Made by a program: the position numbers and the translations under genes
Notes under the pieces: model-generated
What the model was told of the DNA's origin: nothing
What the model saw: the letters and a program-made list of their open reading frames with translations, nothing else
Databases searched by the model: none
Part shown: positions 29,569-40,296 of the stretch, piece by piece
How the letters are laid out: the number at the start of each line of letters is the position of its first letter
How positions within the stretch are numbered: position 1 is the stretch's first letter
Assembly: GCF_004114795.1 (NCBI RefSeq)
Contig: NZ_CP035311.1
Location: 1,116,001-1,180,000 of the forward strand
Source: Janthinobacterium sp. 17J80-10
GTDB lineage: Bacteria; Pseudomonadota; Gammaproteobacteria; Burkholderiales; Burkholderiaceae_D
Direction of reading: 5' to 3'
Length of the DNA stretch: 64,000 nucleotides

Positions 29569-30669
29569 ATGGACGACAAAAAGTACGCCCCCAATCTGGA
29601 CAAGAGCAAAGCTCTGGCTGCCGCCCTGGCGCAAATTGAAAAGCAGTTCGGCAAGGGTTCCGTGATGCGCATGGAAGACGGCGCAGTGGTCGAGGAAGTG
29701 CAAGTGGTCTCGACCGGTTCGCTCGGTCTGGATATTGCCTTGGGCGTTGGCGGTTTGCCGCGCGGCCGCGTGGTGGAAATCTATGGCCCGGAATCTTCCG
29801 GCAAGACGACGCTGACGCTGCAAGCTATTGCTGAGATGCAAAAAATTGGTGGCACCTGCGCCTTTATCGATGCCGAACATGCGCTCGACGTGACGTATGC
29901 CCAAAAGCTGGGCGTCAACCTGTCGGATTTGCTGATCTCGCAACCGGATACTGGCGAGCAAGCTCTGGAAATCACCGATGCGCTGGTGCGTTCGGGCAGC
30001 GTGGACCTGATCGTGGTCGACTCGGTGGCGGCCCTGACGCCGCGCGCCGAAATCGAAGGCGAAATGGGCGATTCGCTGCCGGGCCTGCAGGCGCGCCTGA
30101 TGTCGCAAGCCTTGCGCAAGCTGACCGGATCGATCAACCGCACCAATACCCTGGTCATTTTCATTAACCAGATCCGCATGAAGATCGGCGTCATGTTCGG
30201 TAGCCCGGAGACCACCACCGGTGGCAATGCGCTGAAATTCTATGCCTCGGTACGCCTGGATATCCGCCGGATCGGCTCGGTCAAGTCGGGCGATGAAGTG
30301 ATCGGCAATGAAACCAAGGTCAAGGTTGTCAAGAACAAGGTGGCCCCGCCGTTCAAGGAAGCGCATTTCGACATCATGTATGGCGAAGGCACATCGCGCG
30401 AAGGCGAGATCATCGATCTGGGCGTGGAAGCCAAGATTGTCGACAAGTCGGGCGCCTGGTACAGCTACAATGGCGAAAAGATTGGCCAGGGCAAGGACAA
30501 TGCACGCAATTTCTTGAAAGAAAATCCGGCGCTGGCGTACGAGATTGAAAACAAGGTGCGCGCTGCCTTGGGCGTGCCGCTGCTGCCACCGGTCAAGGGT
30601 GCTGAACCAGCTCCCAAGAAAGCTGGCAGCAAGGACAGCAAGGACAAGGAAAGCAAGGAAGTAGAATAA
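29569..30669 (+). CDS. recA: Recombinase RecA
   Basis: A 366-residue DNA strand-exchange ATPase and SOS co-protease. The Walker A loop GPESSGKTT is near residue 72, Walker [11 protein letters not shown] near residue 146, and the L2 region [17 protein letters not shown] is intact. The C-terminus is a Lys/Asp/Glu-rich tail ([12 protein letters not shown]). A LexA box lies upstream, and a strong hairpin terminator stands between it and recX. Confidence 0.99.
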   Translation: MDDKKYAPNLDKSKALAAALAQIEKQFGKGSVMRMEDGAVVEEVQVVSTGSLGLDIALGVGGLPRGRVVEIYGPESSGKTTLTLQAIAEMQKIGGTCAFIDAEHALDVTYAQKLGVNLSDLLISQPDTGEQALEITDALVRSGSVDLIVVDSVAALTPRAEIEGEMGDSLPGLQARLMSQALRKLTGSINRTNTLVIFINQIRMKIGVMFGSPETTTGGNALKFYASVRLDIRRIGSVKSGDEVIGNETKVKVVKNKVAPPFKEAHFDIMYGEGTSREGEIIDLGVEAKIVDKSGAWYSYNGEKIGQGKDNARNFLKENPALAYEIENKVRAALGVPLLPPVKGAEPAPKKAGSKDSKDKESKEVE

Positions 30670-30701
30670 GGCCGCCGGGGCTGCCCGCGGGACTACCCTC
30701 A

Positions 30702-30729
30702 AAGCCATGGCACTGCCCATGGCTTTTTT
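30702..30729 (+). terminator. Terminator between recA and recX
   Basis: AGCCATGG and CCATGGCT form an 8-bp stem across CACTGC, followed by six T. As in other bacteria, a leaky terminator here would let recX be made at a fraction of the recA level. Confidence 0.88.
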
Positions 30730-30741
30730 CATTCATTCTTG

Positions 30742-31197
30742 ATGGCAAAACTGCAACTAAGCTTGAAGGGACGCGCCTTGCGTTACCTGTCCATGCGCGA
30801 GCATAGCCGGCTTGAACTCGCCCGCAAGCTGGCGCGCTATGCGCAAGAAGGCGATGATATCGACGCCGTGCTGGATGTGCTGGAGGCAGCCAAATTGCTG
30901 TCCGAGGCCCGTTTTGCCGAATCGCTGGTGCATCGCCGTGCTGCGCGTTTCGGTAACCAGCGTATTCTGACGGAACTGCAAAGCCATCGGCTCGGCGACG
31001 AATCGCTGGCCGGCATTCGCGAACAACTGGCCGGCGACGAAGCTGCACGCGCCCGTGCCGTGTGGCAGCGCAAGTTCGGCCAGGTGGCGGCGGATGCCGC
31101 CGAACGCGCAAAACAGATGCGATTCCTGCAGCAGCGCGGTTTTTCTCATGAAGCGATCAGGGCGGCCATGCGTGCCGTCAATTTGGAAGAAGACTGA
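30742..31197 (+). CDS. recX: RecA regulatory protein RecX
   Basis: A 151-residue helical protein that binds RecA filaments and limits their activity. Typical features are the [20 protein letters not shown] opening helix, [15 protein letters not shown] and the C-terminal [18 protein letters not shown] use the ATG at 30742, one codon inside a TTG. It lies 72 bases downstream of recA, beyond the terminator. Confidence 0.95.
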   Translation: MAKLQLSLKGRALRYLSMREHSRLELARKLARYAQEGDDIDAVLDVLEAAKLLSEARFAESLVHRRAARFGNQRILTELQSHRLGDESLAGIREQLAGDEAARARAVWQRKFGQVAADAAERAKQMRFLQQRGFSHEAIRAAMRAVNLEED

Positions 31198-31597
31198 GCC
31201 GACTCATCACGCTAATGTTTGCCGCCGCCACCCTATATTGCCCCGGAAGACGGACTTGCCGTTACCTTGCCGGCGGCCTGCCGCCGGCAGTAATAAATAC
31301 GAAATACGAGACTGGCGGTGCGATAGTCACTGTGCTACACTTTTTCAGCTTTTTTTCAGCCGTATGTCGGATGGTCGCCGCGGTCAACGCGGGATTGTCA
31401 TGCATGCGGCATTAATTTTGCCAATCTGCCGCCGCTGCTAGTTACCCTTGAGCTCCTACAGTCTCCTGACTTGCATAACTTTCCAACGGAAGTGGGCAAA
31501 GGCGTCGCATGCGGGGAAACTTGGCGTTCACGCCACCGCAGCAGTAACAGCCGGTATCAAATTTACTTTATCACCAAGCGTCTGAAGGGAAGTTCGC
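31198..31597. other. Intergenic region recX-sucC
   Basis: 400 bases with no credible gene. It holds a strong hairpin (TGCCGGCGG 31268-31276 with CCGCCGGCA 31281-31289), probably the recX terminator although no T-run follows. The remainder is presumably the sucCD promoter and leader; I cannot pick a promoter with confidence. Confidence 0.5.
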
Positions 31598-32764
<1,167 letters not shown>

Positions 32765-32776
32765 GAGGAAAATCAC

Positions 32777-33658
32777 ATGTCGATCCTGATCAATAAAGAC
32801 ACCAAAGTCATCACCCAGGGCATTACCGGCAAGACCGGCCAGTTCCACACCCGTGGCTGCCGCGACTACGCCAATGGCAAGAACGCCTTCGTCGCCGGCG
32901 TCAACCCGAAGAAAGCCGGTGAAGATTTCGAAGGCATTCCCATCTACGCCAGCGTCAAGGATGCCAAGGCGCAGACCGGCGCGACCGTTTCCGTCATCTA
33001 TGTGCCACCCGCCGGCGCCGCTGACGCAATCTGGGAAGCAGTCGAAGCCGAACTCGACCTGGCCATCTGCATCACCGAAGGCATTCCCGTGCGCGACATG
33101 CTGATGGTGAAGGACAAGATGAAAAAAGCCGGCAGCAAGACTTTGCTGCTCGGCCCGAACTGCCCTGGCCTGATTACCCCGGAAGAGCTGAAAATCGGCA
33201 TCATGCCCGGTCACATCACCAAGAAGGGCCGCATCGGCGTGGTGTCGCGTTCCGGCACCCTGACCTATGAAGCCGTCGGCCAGCTGACCGCCCTGGGCCT
33301 GGGCCAGTCGTCCGCAGTCGGCATTGGCGGCGACCCGATCAATGGTCTGAAGCACATCGACATCATGAGAATGTTTAACGACGACCCGGATACCGATGCC
33401 GTCATCATGATCGGCGAAATCGGCGGCCCGGACGAAGCGAATGCTTCGTACTGGATCAAGGAAAACATGAAAAAACCGGTGGTCGGCTTCATCGCCGGTG
33501 TCACCGCTCCCCCGGGCAAACGCATGGGCCATGCCGGCGCACTGATTTCCGGTGGTGCCGACACTGCTGACGCCAAGCTCGCGATCATGGAAGAGTGCGG
33601 CATCAAGATCACCCGCAATCCTTCCGAAATGGCTCGCCTGCTGAAGTCAGTGCTGTAA
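32777..33658 (+). CDS. sucD: Succinyl-CoA synthetase alpha subunit SucD
   Basis: A 293-residue subunit carrying the CoA-binding Rossmann domain (TQGITGKTGQFHTRG) and the phosphohistidine site in the segment GKRMGHAGALISGG, where the active His is phosphorylated. It forms the enzyme with SucC. Tandem hairpins follow the stop. Confidence 0.98.
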   Translation: MSILINKDTKVITQGITGKTGQFHTRGCRDYANGKNAFVAGVNPKKAGEDFEGIPIYASVKDAKAQTGATVSVIYVPPAGAADAIWEAVEAELDLAICITEGIPVRDMLMVKDKMKKAGSKTLLLGPNCPGLITPEELKIGIMPGHITKKGRIGVVSRSGTLTYEAVGQLTALGLGQSSAVGIGGDPINGLKHIDIMRMFNDDPDTDAVIMIGEIGGPDEANASYWIKENMKKPVVGFIAGVTAPPGKRMGHAGALISGGADTADAKLAIMEECGIKITRNPSEMARLLKSVL

Positions 33659-33670
33659 AAGACTTGTTTT

Positions 33671-33722
33671 AGGCAAGCCTTCGGGTTTGTCTGGCATGTG
33701 ACGGGGAGCTGGCGCTCCCCGT
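33671..33722 (+). terminator. Tandem hairpins after sucCD
   Basis: Hairpin 1 (33671-33692) closes AGGCAAGCC onto GGTTTGTCT with a TTCG tetraloop and G-U pairs. Hairpin 2 (33701-33722) is a perfect 9-bp stem, ACGGGGAGC with GCTCCCCGT, followed by TGTCGTTT. Together they probably end the sucCD transcript. Confidence 0.65.
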
Positions 33723-33856
33723 TGTCGTTTAAAGTTAATTTTTGCTCAATACTGACAATGCCGCTGATTTTTAGGTATGATTTCCCCTAGACAATATTGA
33801 AAGTATTTTTGTGACTTTTGCCATCCCTTCGCGGGGGCCATGCGCCTGAGCTGCCC

Positions 33857-34675
33857 ATGGCCTACCACGTATCGCTAGAGAGCGTTGCCAAGACGGATAC
33901 CGGCATGGTGCGATCGCACAATGAGGATTTCATTGCGATCAGCCCCGAGCATGGCTACGTCATCCTGGCCGACGGGATGGGCGGCTACAGCGCTGGCGAA
34001 GTTGCCAGCAGCATTGCGGCGACCGTTGTACAGGAAATGCTTGAAGAGCAATTGCCGCACCATTTCAAGGAATGGAGCCGGCAGAGCGACAAGCAACTGC
34101 TGCAACTGGTACAACAATCGGTTGTACGCGCCAATACCTCCATTATCGATGCTGCCGAAAACGAGCCGCAATTCCACGGCATGGGCACGACTATCGTGGT
34201 CGGGCTATTCCAGCAGGATCGCCTGATCCTGGCCCATGTCGGTGATTCGCGCGCATATCGCTTGCGCGATGGCGTACTGGACCAAATCACCCGCGACCAT
34301 TCGTTGCTGCAAGAGCAGATCGATGCCGGGCTGATCAGCCCGGAAGCAGCGCAGCATTCACCCAACCGCAACCTCATCACCCGCGCAGTCGGCGTCGATC
34401 GGGAACTCGACGTGGAAGTGCACGAACATGCAACCCGCGTTGGCGATATCTATCTGCTCTGCTCGGATGGCCTGTCCGACATGCTCACCAGTGAGCAGAT
34501 TGCCGCCACCCTCATCGAATTCGGGGCCGACCTGGAATCGGCTTGCGGCACCCTGGTCCAGCGCGCCAATACCCATGGCGGCAAGGATAATATTTCGGTG
34601 ATTCTGGCGAAGGTGGTAGCAGTGGATGTTAAAAATGAAAGACTGCTGGACCGGGTGTTGAAGTGGGTGCGGTAG
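33857..34675 (+). CDS. PP2C-type serine/threonine protein phosphatase
   Basis: A 272-residue metal-dependent phosphatase. Motifs in order are VRSHNEDF, ILADGMGGYSAGE, ILAHVGDSRAYRLRDG, LLCSDGLSDML and GGKDNISVILAKV, with the metal-binding Asp residues intact. I start at the ATG at 33857 (MAYHVSLESVAKTDTG), as in family members; a TTG at 33818 is unlikely. No Ser/Thr kinase or FHA gene is in the window, so its substrate is unknown. It stands between sucCD and the glycan cluster. Confidence 0.92.
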   Translation: MAYHVSLESVAKTDTGMVRSHNEDFIAISPEHGYVILADGMGGYSAGEVASSIAATVVQEMLEEQLPHHFKEWSRQSDKQLLQLVQQSVVRANTSIIDAAENEPQFHGMGTTIVVGLFQQDRLILAHVGDSRAYRLRDGVLDQITRDHSLLQEQIDAGLISPEAAQHSPNRNLITRAVGVDRELDVEVHEHATRVGDIYLLCSDGLSDMLTSEQIAATLIEFGADLESACGTLVQRANTHGGKDNISVILAKVVAVDVKNERLLDRVLKWVR

Positions 34676-34770
34676 CAGCCTGATTCGTTGGTAATTAACG
34701 ACATTGCATAGGTGAAAGTATTGATCCTCTGACGTATGATGGCTGACTTCGAAAAGAAAAGTCACATTTC

Positions 34771-36051
34771 ATGAACGTCATCGCGGTTGTCGGATTGGGA
34801 TATGTAGGGTTGCCATTGGCGGCGGCGTTCGGCAAACGCCAGCCAACGATAGGCTACGATTTGTCGGCGGAAAAGATCCGGCATTGTGAAAATCACCGCG
34901 ATCCCAGCGGCACGGTCACCCAGGATGAATTGCGGGCCGCCAGCAAGCTCAAATTTACGACCGATGCTGCCGCACTGGCGGAAGCGGACTTCATCATCAT
35001 CGCGGTACCGACGCCGATCGATGCGGCGCGCCATCCAGATTTCAGTCCCCTTATCAGCGCCAGCCGCGATGTCGGCCGTCACATGAAGCGCGGCGCGACT
35101 GTCATTTTCGAATCCACCGTTTATCCCGGCGCCACCGAGGAAGTCTGCATCCCGGTGCTGGAACAGGCTTCCGGCAAAAAGTGGAAAGCTGATTTTCAGG
35201 TGGGCTACTCGCCTGAGCGGATCAACCCGGGCGACAAGAATCACACCCTGGTCAATACGATCAAGGTAGTGGCCGGTGACAGTCCAGAGTGCCTCGAGCA
35301 GGTCGCACAGTTATATGAAAGCGTGGTCAGTGCCGGCGTCCATCGGGTCTCGTCGCTGCGGGTGGCAGAAGCTGCCAAGGTAATCGAGAATACCCAGCGC
35401 GACCTCAACATCGCCCTGATGAACGAGCTGGCAGTGATATTCAACATGCTCGGGCTGGATACGCTGGAAGTGCTGGAAGCCGCTGGCACCAAGTGGAATT
35501 TTCTGCCGTTCCGGCCTGGACTGGTCGGCGGACATTGCATCGGGGTCGACCCTTATTACCTGACTTACAAGGCCGAGATGGCCGGCTATCATCCGGAGGT
35601 GATTCTGGCCGGCCGACGCATCAATGACGGCATGGGCAAGTTCATCGCCGAGCAAACAGTCAAGCAGATGATCCAGGCGGGTAGCCAGATCAAGGGCGCC
35701 AGGGTGAATGTGCTGGGGATTACCTTCAAGGAAAATGTGCCGGACTTACGCAGTTCGAAGGTGATTGACCTGATTCGGGAGCTGGAGTCCTATGGGATTG
35801 AGGTGCTTGTGCATGATCCGGTGGCGGATGCGGAAGAAGCTCATCGTGAATACGGGGTCAGATTGTCCGCTTGGGAGGATTTGCCGCGCGCGGAAGCACT
35901 GGTGGTGGCTGTCGCGCACCGGCAGTTTATGGAGCTTCCTATGGAAGATTATTCAGCCAAGGTGGTGGACGGCGGTTGCCTTATCGATGTGAAGGCCAAG
36001 TTTGACGCAGCAACGTTGCGTGAAGCTGGGCTAAGGGTTTGGAGGTTGTAA
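34771..36051 (+). CDS. Nucleotide-sugar 6-dehydrogenase, TviB/WbpO-like
   Basis: A 426-residue UDP-sugar dehydrogenase. The Rossmann motif is VVGLGYVGLPLA. The catalytic segment is LVGGHCIGVDPYYLTYKAEMAGYHPEVI, with the active-site Cys. Overall it resembles TviB/WbpO, which oxidise UDP-GlcNAc or UDP-GalNAc to the uronic acid, more than UDP-glucose dehydrogenases. It opens a plus-strand glycan cluster running to 44173. Its codon use is host-like while the following genes are more AT-rich. A C4-epimerase partner is not present nearby on this strand. Confidence 0.88.
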   Translation: MNVIAVVGLGYVGLPLAAAFGKRQPTIGYDLSAEKIRHCENHRDPSGTVTQDELRAASKLKFTTDAAALAEADFIIIAVPTPIDAARHPDFSPLISASRDVGRHMKRGATVIFESTVYPGATEEVCIPVLEQASGKKWKADFQVGYSPERINPGDKNHTLVNTIKVVAGDSPECLEQVAQLYESVVSAGVHRVSSLRVAEAAKVIENTQRDLNIALMNELAVIFNMLGLDTLEVLEAAGTKWNFLPFRPGLVGGHCIGVDPYYLTYKAEMAGYHPEVILAGRRINDGMGKFIAEQTVKQMIQAGSQIKGARVNVLGITFKENVPDLRSSKVIDLIRELESYGIEVLVHDPVADAEEAHREYGVRLSAWEDLPRAEALVVAVAHRQFMELPMEDYSAKVVDGGCLIDVKAKFDAATLREAGLRVWRL

Positions 36052-36054
36052 AAA

Positions 36055-37218
36055 ATGGCAAATCACGCAAGCAAGGACTTTCTGGTATTCGGTCAGCCAA
36101 AAATTGAGCAGCCTGAGATAGACGAAGTCGTTGATTCGATGCAGAAGGCCTGGCTGGGCACTGGTCCCAAGGTAGCGCAATTTGAACAAGATTTTGCCAG
36201 ATACAAGGGCGTTGATCATGTCGCCGCACTGAATTCATGCACTGCGGCCTTGCATTTGAGTTTGCTCGCTGCTGACATTGGGCCAGGCGATGAGGTAATT
36301 ACGACGCCAATGACTTTTTGTGCCACCGTGAATGCAATCATCCATGCCGGGGCTACACCAGTTCTTGCGGATATCGATCCGGATACGTTTAATATTTCTC
36401 CCGAGCGGATTAAGGAAAAAATCACGTCAAGGACGCGTGCGATAGTGCCCGTGCATTTTGCGGGTAGGCCATGCAACATGGAAGCGATAATGGCGATAGC
36501 GCATGCAAATGGCTTGAAAGTGATTGAGGACTGTGCACATGCCATTGAAACTGAATACCACGGCCGAAAGACCGGCACATTCGGTGATTTCGGTTGCTTC
36601 AGCTTTTATGCCACTAAAAACATCACAACGGGCGAGGGGGGGATGGTGATCGCTCAGCGTGAAGAGGATATCGAGCGGATAAAAGTACTTGGATTGCATG
36701 GCATGAGCAAGGATGCCTGGAATCGATTTGGTGACGATGGTTATAAGCACTATTATGTCGTCGAATCCGGATTCAAGTACAACATGATGGATTTGCAAGC
36801 CGCCATCGGCATTCACCAACTTAAAAGAATTGAGTCGAACTGGCACAGACGTAGTCAAATTTGGTCGCAGTATATGCAAGCTTTTGAAGGTTTACCATTG
36901 GGCCTTCCTGCATGTGTTGAGAAGGATACTCGCCACGGATACCACCTATTTACTGTTTTGATTGACCAAGAAAAGGTGGGCATCTCTCGTGATCAATTCT
37001 TAAGCCATATGACTGAGAAAAGTATCGGTGTGGGCGTGCACTACCTTAGTTTGCCAGAGCATCCTTTCTACCAAAAATCCTATGGATGGAAAACGGAAGA
37101 TTATCCTAACGCTGCATTAGTTGGTCGTCAGACAGTAAGTTTGCCAATTTCCGCAAAGTTGACGCAGCAGGATCTGGATTATGTAATTCAGTCTGTGAAA
37201 AATGCGATTAATTTTTAA
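36055..37218 (+). CDS. DegT/DnrJ/EryC1-family sugar aminotransferase
   Basis: A 387-residue PLP-dependent aminotransferase acting on a nucleotide keto-sugar. The internal aldimine lysine is Lys188 in FYATKNITTGEGG. Other family segments are LNSCTAALHLSLLA, IPVHFAGRPCNM-like VPVHFAGRPCNM, VIEDCAHAIE and GVGVHYLSLPEHPFYQ. It follows the dehydrogenase by 3 bases. With that enzyme it suggests an amino sugar (perhaps an amino-uronic acid), but the substrate and the intervening dehydratase or oxidase are not in the window. Confidence 0.9.
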   Translation: MANHASKDFLVFGQPKIEQPEIDEVVDSMQKAWLGTGPKVAQFEQDFARYKGVDHVAALNSCTAALHLSLLAADIGPGDEVITTPMTFCATVNAIIHAGATPVLADIDPDTFNISPERIKEKITSRTRAIVPVHFAGRPCNMEAIMAIAHANGLKVIEDCAHAIETEYHGRKTGTFGDFGCFSFYATKNITTGEGGMVIAQREEDIERIKVLGLHGMSKDAWNRFGDDGYKHYYVVESGFKYNMMDLQAAIGIHQLKRIESNWHRRSQIWSQYMQAFEGLPLGLPACVEKDTRHGYHLFTVLIDQEKVGISRDQFLSHMTEKSIGVGVHYLSLPEHPFYQKSYGWKTEDYPNAALVGRQTVSLPISAKLTQQDLDYVIQSVKNAINF

Positions 37219-37867
37219 ACGCTTACGGAATTGTCTGCATCAACTCATAACGCTAGAGTCAAAAACGAATCTAAAGAAATATTGGCGGAATCGTGCAAGG
37301 CAATATGGTAAGCGCAGCGTTTTAAACTTGGCGCATTCCGACGAGGAGTTTGATGAAGTAACTGAATTTCAAAAGCAGTTACTTTTTCCTTTGCTGAAAG
37401 CTGAATTGACAGGCAATGAAAATTTATTGCTTGATTTTGGTTGCGGTCCAGGGCGATTTACTGCCGGACTTGCTGATCTAATTCACGGTAAAGCAATAGG
37501 TGCCGACATAATCGCGGATTTGTTAGCACTTGCGCCAAAGGACGAATCAGTTTCGTATCAGCTCATTGAGGAAGATGCTTTACCTTTCCCGGACTGCGCA
37601 TTTGATGTTGTATGGTCGTGCCTGGTATTGGGAGGGATACCAGACAATCGAATTGCTAGGGCCGTTGCAGAAATCAATCGGGTCTTGCGCCCTGGAGGTA
37701 TATTTTTCTTTGTTGAGAATGCCGCCAAACTGGACAACACAGCATATTGGACATTCAGGAGCGAAGAGACCTATGTCAAGCTGGCAGAATTTTGCAGTCC
37801 AGGAATCGTTGGAAGCTATTTAGACATGGGGCAGCAAATAGTTATTTTTTCCGGGAAAAAGCGATGA
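37202..37867 (+). CDS. Class I SAM-dependent methyltransferase (glycan cluster)
   Basis: A 221-residue methyltransferase. The SAM-binding motif I is LLLDFGCGPGRFTAGL (about residues 76-91), followed by IGADII, the motif PFPDCAFDVVWSCLVLGGI and EINRVLRPGGIFFFVEN. The start overlaps the aminotransferase end by 17 bases, suggesting co-translation. The target (sugar or lipid carrier) is unknown. AT-rich compared with flanking core genes. Confidence 0.85.
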   Translation: MRLIFKRLRNCLHQLITLESKTNLKKYWRNRARQYGKRSVLNLAHSDEEFDEVTEFQKQLLFPLLKAELTGNENLLLDFGCGPGRFTAGLADLIHGKAIGADIIADLLALAPKDESVSYQLIEEDALPFPDCAFDVVWSCLVLGGIPDNRIARAVAEINRVLRPGGIFFFVENAAKLDNTAYWTFRSEETYVKLAEFCSPGIVGSYLDMGQQIVIFSGKKR

Positions 37868-38544
37868 GTAACTCCGCAGCAAAAAATATTGGCATCGCTC
37901 CGGCTGGATACCACCAACTGTATTACGCAGATAGGGATTGGCATTCTTATGCATCATTGCTTGCAATGGTGGTGAAATACTCCGAACCCGGCCCAATTCT
38001 TGATTTGGGAGCAGGGTGTGGCTATTTTGTTGAAGCAGGAATGCAGTGGGGACTTCAATGTGTTGGTATTGACGGGGCTCATGAGGCAATAGAATTGGCC
38101 ACGAGTCGAGCCCCAGAGATTGACATCAAGCTGCATAAATTGAGTGAACCCTTGCCGTTTCAAGATCACTCCTTTCAGACAATCGTCATGAACCAGGTAA
38201 TTGAGCATCTGGAGCCAAGCGTATTGGAAATGGCATTGCTCGAAGCATTTCGTGTATTACGGCCTGGCGGGACAATTTTGATTTTGTCGCCATCTGCAGC
38301 CAATAAAAATGAGTGGGACGCCGATCCAACGCATATAAATCTCCTTTCCCCGAGCGAGCTTAGAAACGTATTGGTTAAGTCTGGCTTTGAAAAAATTATC
38401 CCATTTGATAATTCATTAAACCTCCTGGGGAATAGTCGGTTCGCTAGAGGGATGATGTATGTACTCTTTAAATTACTAAAATTGGATATGTTGAGTGCAA
38501 CAGCCAATGCCGTAGCATACAAACCTCGTGCGGGAAATCGATAG
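37864..38544 (+). CDS. Class I SAM-dependent methyltransferase (glycan cluster)
   Basis: A 226-residue methyltransferase of the UbiE/Coq5-like type. Motif I is ILDLGAGCGYFVEAG (about residues 45-59), then VGIDGAHEAIELA, LPFQDHSFQTIVMNQVIEHLE and RVLRPGGTILILSPS. The start at 37864 overlaps the previous stop by 4 bases (ATGA). Two methyltransferases in tandem suggest a methylated or methyl-capped glycan. Confidence 0.85.
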   Translation: MSNSAAKNIGIAPAGYHQLYYADRDWHSYASLLAMVVKYSEPGPILDLGAGCGYFVEAGMQWGLQCVGIDGAHEAIELATSRAPEIDIKLHKLSEPLPFQDHSFQTIVMNQVIEHLEPSVLEMALLEAFRVLRPGGTILILSPSAANKNEWDADPTHINLLSPSELRNVLVKSGFEKIIPFDNSLNLLGNSRFARGMMYVLFKLLKLDMLSATANAVAYKPRAGNR

Positions 38545-38852
38545 AACAACAACGGCCCAGTCAGAGATCGGCATATTTGCGTCTACCGGAACAAATCTCT
38601 TGGGCTTTGAATTGGTGTTGGTATTTAGCAGTGCTGTTATCTAAACGAAATAAGATTAGATACGTCATTAAGTTTTACGAAAAAGTTTTGCACCATTCGG
38701 CTGCCAGCACGGCAAAACATTTGATTCGAGATTCCCATTTATATTGATCCCTTCTATGGTTCCGCTGCTTTATCAAAGCTGGCAATTTCCAAAGATTTTC
38801 TTCTGGACTGTCACGAATCGCTTTCGGTAAATATTCAGCTTACCAGCAAAAT
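38545..38852. other. AT-rich intergenic gap in the glycan cluster
   Basis: 308 bases with no supported gene, inside an otherwise tightly packed operon. Short open stretches exist but match nothing that I recognise. It may hold an internal promoter for the flippase gene or the remnant of a lost gene. Confidence 0.4.
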
Positions 38853-40295
38853 ATGAGTTCACTGCGCCAACAAACCGTATCCGGATTGAAATGGATGTCG
38901 CTAGCGCAATTTAGCCGACTTGCAGCCCAAATATTTGGGACTTTCGTATTGGCGCACATTCTATCTCCATCAGATTTTGGCCTCATTGCCATGGCATCGG
39001 TATTTATTGGCATTGCCAATCTCTTTCGTGATTTCGGTACGGCCGCCGCGATCATTCAGAAGCAGGAGCCAAGTCCGCAACTGCTTGATTCGGTTTTTTG
39101 GCTAAATATTGCTATTGGTTTGGGACTTGCGCTATTGGGCAGCTTGTGTGTTCCGTTAGTGGCGCTATGGTTCGGTAGTCCAAGCTTGAACAACGTATTG
39201 TTGATCCTGCTGCTTAGCTTTCCAATTACTAGTTTGGGCATAGTGCAGCAAGCACTACTGGAAAAAAAATCTCACTTCCGTTCTATCGCTCTCATTGAAT
39301 CGTTTTCGGCTTTTATCGGTCTGGCGGCAGCAACCTTGTTGGCTTTCGCAGGATGGGGAGTGTTCAGCCTGGTTGCTCAGACTTTGGTTATGTCGGCGCT
39401 TAATACAATCGGCTTTTGGTCCTGCGCTAAGTGGAAGCCGAAATTGAGAGTGGATATCAGTGAAATACAAAAAATATTTAGCTTTAGTGGAAGCTTGGTA
39501 GGATTTAATGTGGTGAATTATTTCATCCGCAATGCAGATAATTTACTCATTGGGCGTTACCTTGGAGCGACTGATCTTGGTTATTATTCAATGGCTTATC
39601 GTTTAATGCTTTGGCCATTGCAGAATATTTCAAATGTAATTGGACGAGTATTATTTCCTTCGTTTAGTCAGCTGCAGCAAGACAAAAAAGGGCTTGCTGA
39701 AGGATATATTTATTCCACAGCAGCTATCACATTATTGGCTGCTCCATTAATGTTGGGATTTTTTGTGCTGCGTGAATCATTTGTTCACATCGCATTAGGG
39801 ACACAATGGAGAGCGGTTGTCGGCATCCTCATGTGGCTTATTCCGGTAGGGTTGCTGCAGGCGATCGGTACCACGGTGGGAACGCTATATCTGGCCACGG
39901 GACGTACTGATATATTATTCAAATGGGGAATTGCAGCTTCTTTTATTGTAATTCCGGCTATTGTCGTTGGATTGCAGTGGGGATTAACGGGTGTTGCAGC
40001 AGGATACTGTATGGCTTCATTCGTCCTCTTTTGGCCATCATTGATGATCGCACTTCGGCTTGTCGGGCTAAAAGTGAATCATCTGATTATAAAAATAATG
40101 CCAACAGTTATTGCGGCAGTGCTAATGGCTTTATTGGTTTCCATACTGAATAGTCTTATTCGGTTTGGGCCGGAGTATGAGTGGCTGCGTTTAATTTTAC
40201 TGGTTGGCGTCGGTGTTATTGCGTACATTGCACTTATTTGGATAACGCAGAAGTCATTTTTTCGTGAAATTGTTCGAGCAGTAGCTAACCGATAA
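38853..40295 (+). CDS. Polysaccharide flippase, Wzx/MOP superfamily
   Basis: A 480-residue polytopic membrane protein with about 12-14 helices. It belongs to the lipopolysaccharide/oligosaccharide exporter family, as shown by the opening TVSGLKWMSLAQFSRLAAQIFGTFVLAHILSPSDFGLIAMASV and the internal NADNLLIGRYLGATDLGYYSMAYRL. Flippases of this family move undecaprenyl-linked repeat units across the inner membrane. It is followed after 1 base by a GT4 glycosyltransferase. No Wzy polymerase, chain-length regulator or export porin gene is present in the window. Confidence 0.9.
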   Translation: MSSLRQQTVSGLKWMSLAQFSRLAAQIFGTFVLAHILSPSDFGLIAMASVFIGIANLFRDFGTAAAIIQKQEPSPQLLDSVFWLNIAIGLGLALLGSLCVPLVALWFGSPSLNNVLLILLLSFPITSLGIVQQALLEKKSHFRSIALIESFSAFIGLAAATLLAFAGWGVFSLVAQTLVMSALNTIGFWSCAKWKPKLRVDISEIQKIFSFSGSLVGFNVVNYFIRNADNLLIGRYLGATDLGYYSMAYRLMLWPLQNISNVIGRVLFPSFSQLQQDKKGLAEGYIYSTAAITLLAAPLMLGFFVLRESFVHIALGTQWRAVVGILMWLIPVGLLQAIGTTVGTLYLATGRTDILFKWGIAASFIVIPAIVVGLQWGLTGVAAGYCMASFVLFWPSLMIALRLVGLKVNHLIIKIMPTVIAAVLMALLVSILNSLIRFGPEYEWLRLILLVGVGVIAYIALIWITQKSFFREIVRAVANR

Positions 40296-40296
40296 A

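Noticed and set aside
34664-34680. RfaH ops-like element (GCGGTAG core) ahead of the glycan cluster
   Set aside because: The match spans the stop codon of the PP2C gene, misses the first base of the core, and no long leader with a hairpin follows.
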